Source of the DNA: Oscillospiraceae bacterium UBA1230
GTDB lineage: Bacteria > Bacillota > Clostridia > Oscillospirales > Oscillospiraceae
Assembly (NCBI GenBank): GCA_002309395.1
Contig: DBWU01000081.1
Coordinates: 7,788-14,211 of the forward strand
Direction of reading: 5' to 3'
Length of the DNA: 6,424 nucleotides
The notes under the pieces were generated by a model. That model was not told where the DNA came from. It did no database searches and saw nothing but the letters and a program-made list of their open reading frames with translations. This document shows positions 5,306 through 6,424 of the stretch, piece after piece; the first letter of the stretch is position 1; every line of letters begins with the position of its first letter. The translations under genes and the position numbers were made by a program.

Positions 5306-5314
5306 AATGAGCGC

Positions 5315-6424
5315 TTGTCGAACATGACGCTTTTGGAGCGGCGGTATCGCCGCGCCCGGTTACAGTGCGTGCGCCACATTACGCTGGACCCCAAGGGGCC
5401 CGGTGTGGTGCGGCTCCATCTGCTGCCGCCCCGGCAGGAGGGGGAGCTGTTTTTACTGCTGCTCAACGGCGCGCAGCTGCTGCCCGTGAATTTGAGCTGG
5501 GCGATTTTGCTCTCCTGCTTTATGGATGAGATGGAGGCCTTTGCCGGACGGGAGATCGGTGAGGCGGACTGGGACGGTATCCGCCGCCGCACGGTGCGCC
5601 GCGCCCGGCGCGTCTATCCCGGCACGCCGCGCCGCCGGCTGGACGAAGACCTTTCCCTGATGCTGGAAAGCCTCGTGGCGGTGGCGCGGGGCGAGGAGCC
5701 GCCGGCGGAGGTGTCGCCGCTGTCCCTGGGCGAATATGCGCCGTATATGACCGCGCCCCACCGAATGGATCTTATGATCAGCGCCATGGAAAAAGACGGC
5801 GCGTGGCACTGCAATCAAAAATGCCTTCACTGCTATGCCGCCGGGCAGCGGATGGGGCAGACGGAGGAGTTGTCCACGGAGGCGTGGAAAGAGATCCTGG
5901 CGAAACTGCGCGCATCCGGCGTGCCTCAGGTGACCTTCACCGGCGGCGAGCCGACGCTTCGGCACGACCTCGTCGCGCTGGTGGACGCGGCGCAGTGGTT
6001 TGTCACACGGCTGAACACCAACGGTCAGCTTCTCACGCCGGAGCTGTGCCGCCGGCTTTTTGAGGCAAGCCTTGACAGCGTGCAGATCACCCTTTACAGC
6101 GCCGACAGCGCCGTGCATAACGCGCTGGTGGGCGCCGATGGATTTGAAAAGACCGTGCAGGGGATCCGCAACGCGGTGGCGGCGGGTTTGAACGTGTCCG
6201 TCAATACGCCCCTTTGCGCCCGGAACGCCGATTACGCCGCCACGCTGCGCTTTGCCCGGTCCCTTGGCGTGCGCTACGCCACCTGTTCGGGACTGATCCC
6301 CTCCGGCGCGGCGGAGGGTGAGGAGAGCCGCGCCACGGCTCTTTCGGAGGCGGAGCTGACGGAGATCCTGCGCCTCGCCGCGGAAACGGCGCGGGAGCTG
6401 GAGATGGAGATCGACTTCACCTCC
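5315..6424 (+). CDS. Radical SAM protein with a long N-terminal domain, 3' end outside the window
   Basis: This enzyme should bind a [4Fe-4S] cluster and cleave S-adenosylmethionine to a 5'-deoxyadenosyl radical; its substrate is unknown. The first 370 residues are visible, counted from TTG 5315. The cluster motif CNQKCLHC is at 166-173 (Cys166, 170, 173). TGGEPT at 209-214 contacts SAM, LNTNG (233-237) forms a following strand, and SVQITLYSADSAVHNALVG (about 257-275) fits a PqqE/SPASM-like TIM barrel. The frame is open at the right edge, so any C-terminal auxiliary cluster cannot be judged. Ahead of the barrel lie about 165 residues: a basic start, a strand-rich part with LLNGAQLLPVNLSWAILL near 47-64, an arginine-rich stretch near 92-108, and SLGEYAPYMTAPHRMDL before the cluster. 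This is not the usual short leader. I know similar clostridial proteins only as radical SAM proteins of unknown function. The gene has its own promoter and lies downstream of a terminator. ATG 5324 is the alternative start. Confidence 0.88.
   Translation, partial: MSNMTLLERRYRRARLQCVRHITLDPKGPGVVRLHLLPPRQEGELFLLLLNGAQLLPVNLSWAILLSCFMDEMEAFAGREIGEADWDGIRRRTVRRARRVYPGTPRRRLDEDLSLMLESLVAVARGEEPPAEVSPLSLGEYAPYMTAPHRMDLMISAMEKDGAWHCNQKCLHCYAAGQRMGQTEELSTEAWKEILAKLRASGVPQVTFTGGEPTLRHDLVALVDAAQWFVTRLNTNGQLLTPELCRRLFEASLDSVQITLYSADSAVHNALVGADGFEKTVQGIRNAVAAGLNVSVNTPLCARNADYAATLRFARSLGVRYATCSGLIPSGAAEGEESRATALSEAELTEILRLAAETARELEMEIDFTS

Noticed and set aside
5131..5310. Plus-strand ORF of about 60 codons (CCNGGKK near its end) just before the radical SAM gene, considered as a peptide substrate
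   Set aside because: It has no ribosome-binding site and runs through an intrinsic terminator and the next promoter, so its full length would rarely be transcribed.
5453..6118. 221-residue minus-strand ORF
   Set aside because: It is the antisense of the radical SAM gene, whose plus-strand frame has CxxxCxxC, GGEP and a barrel pattern.

Overview
The window looks like chromosomal DNA from a GC-rich member of the Clostridia, most likely an Oscillospiraceae-type gut Firmicute. I infer this from four things: a long-form ribosome hibernation factor with the Gram-positive C-terminal domain, purine-rich Shine-Dalgarno sites, sigma-A promoters with TG-extended -10 boxes, and a divergent type IIA topoisomerase pair and a radical SAM family that I associate with Clostridia. 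No mobile element, CRISPR array, tRNA or rRNA was seen.

Layout. Positions 1-4086 hold a two-gene minus-strand operon. It encodes a ParE/GyrB-like ATPase subunit (4086-2098), then after 42 bases a ParC/GyrA-like cleavage subunit (2055 to beyond the left edge). A good promoter (4174-4146) drives it, and a small perfect hairpin sits against the parE ribosome-binding site. Together the subunits should form an A2B2 topoisomerase. The A subunit lacks a recognisable GyrA box, so decatenation (topoisomerase IV) is the better guess than supercoiling.

The 340-base gap 4087-4426 is busy. From right to left it holds a 14-bp-stem terminator for hpf, three DnaA-box-like 9-mers bracketed by two inverted repeats, a possible 35-residue cysteine-containing ORF with a strong ribosome-binding site, and the parE promoter.

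Positions 4427-4966 (minus) encode the long hibernation promoting factor HPF. It is preceded by a 22-codon leader ORF that has its own strong ribosome-binding site and overlaps the hpf start as ATGA. Both appear to be read from one extended -10 promoter (5087-5059).

The gap 4967-5314 also contains a 20-bp AT-rich palindrome and a GC-rich foldable stretch ending in a plus-strand intrinsic terminator (to 5249). That terminator has no convincing ORF in front of it, so a small non-coding RNA is possible. Only 3 bases after it a new plus-strand promoter begins. It drives a radical SAM enzyme (probable TTG start at 5315) that runs off the right edge and carries an unusual ~165-residue N-terminal domain before its iron-sulfur cluster motif.

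The three transcription units look functionally independent: chromosome topology, ribosome hibernation and an unknown radical SAM reaction. The less expected content is in the two intergenic regions.
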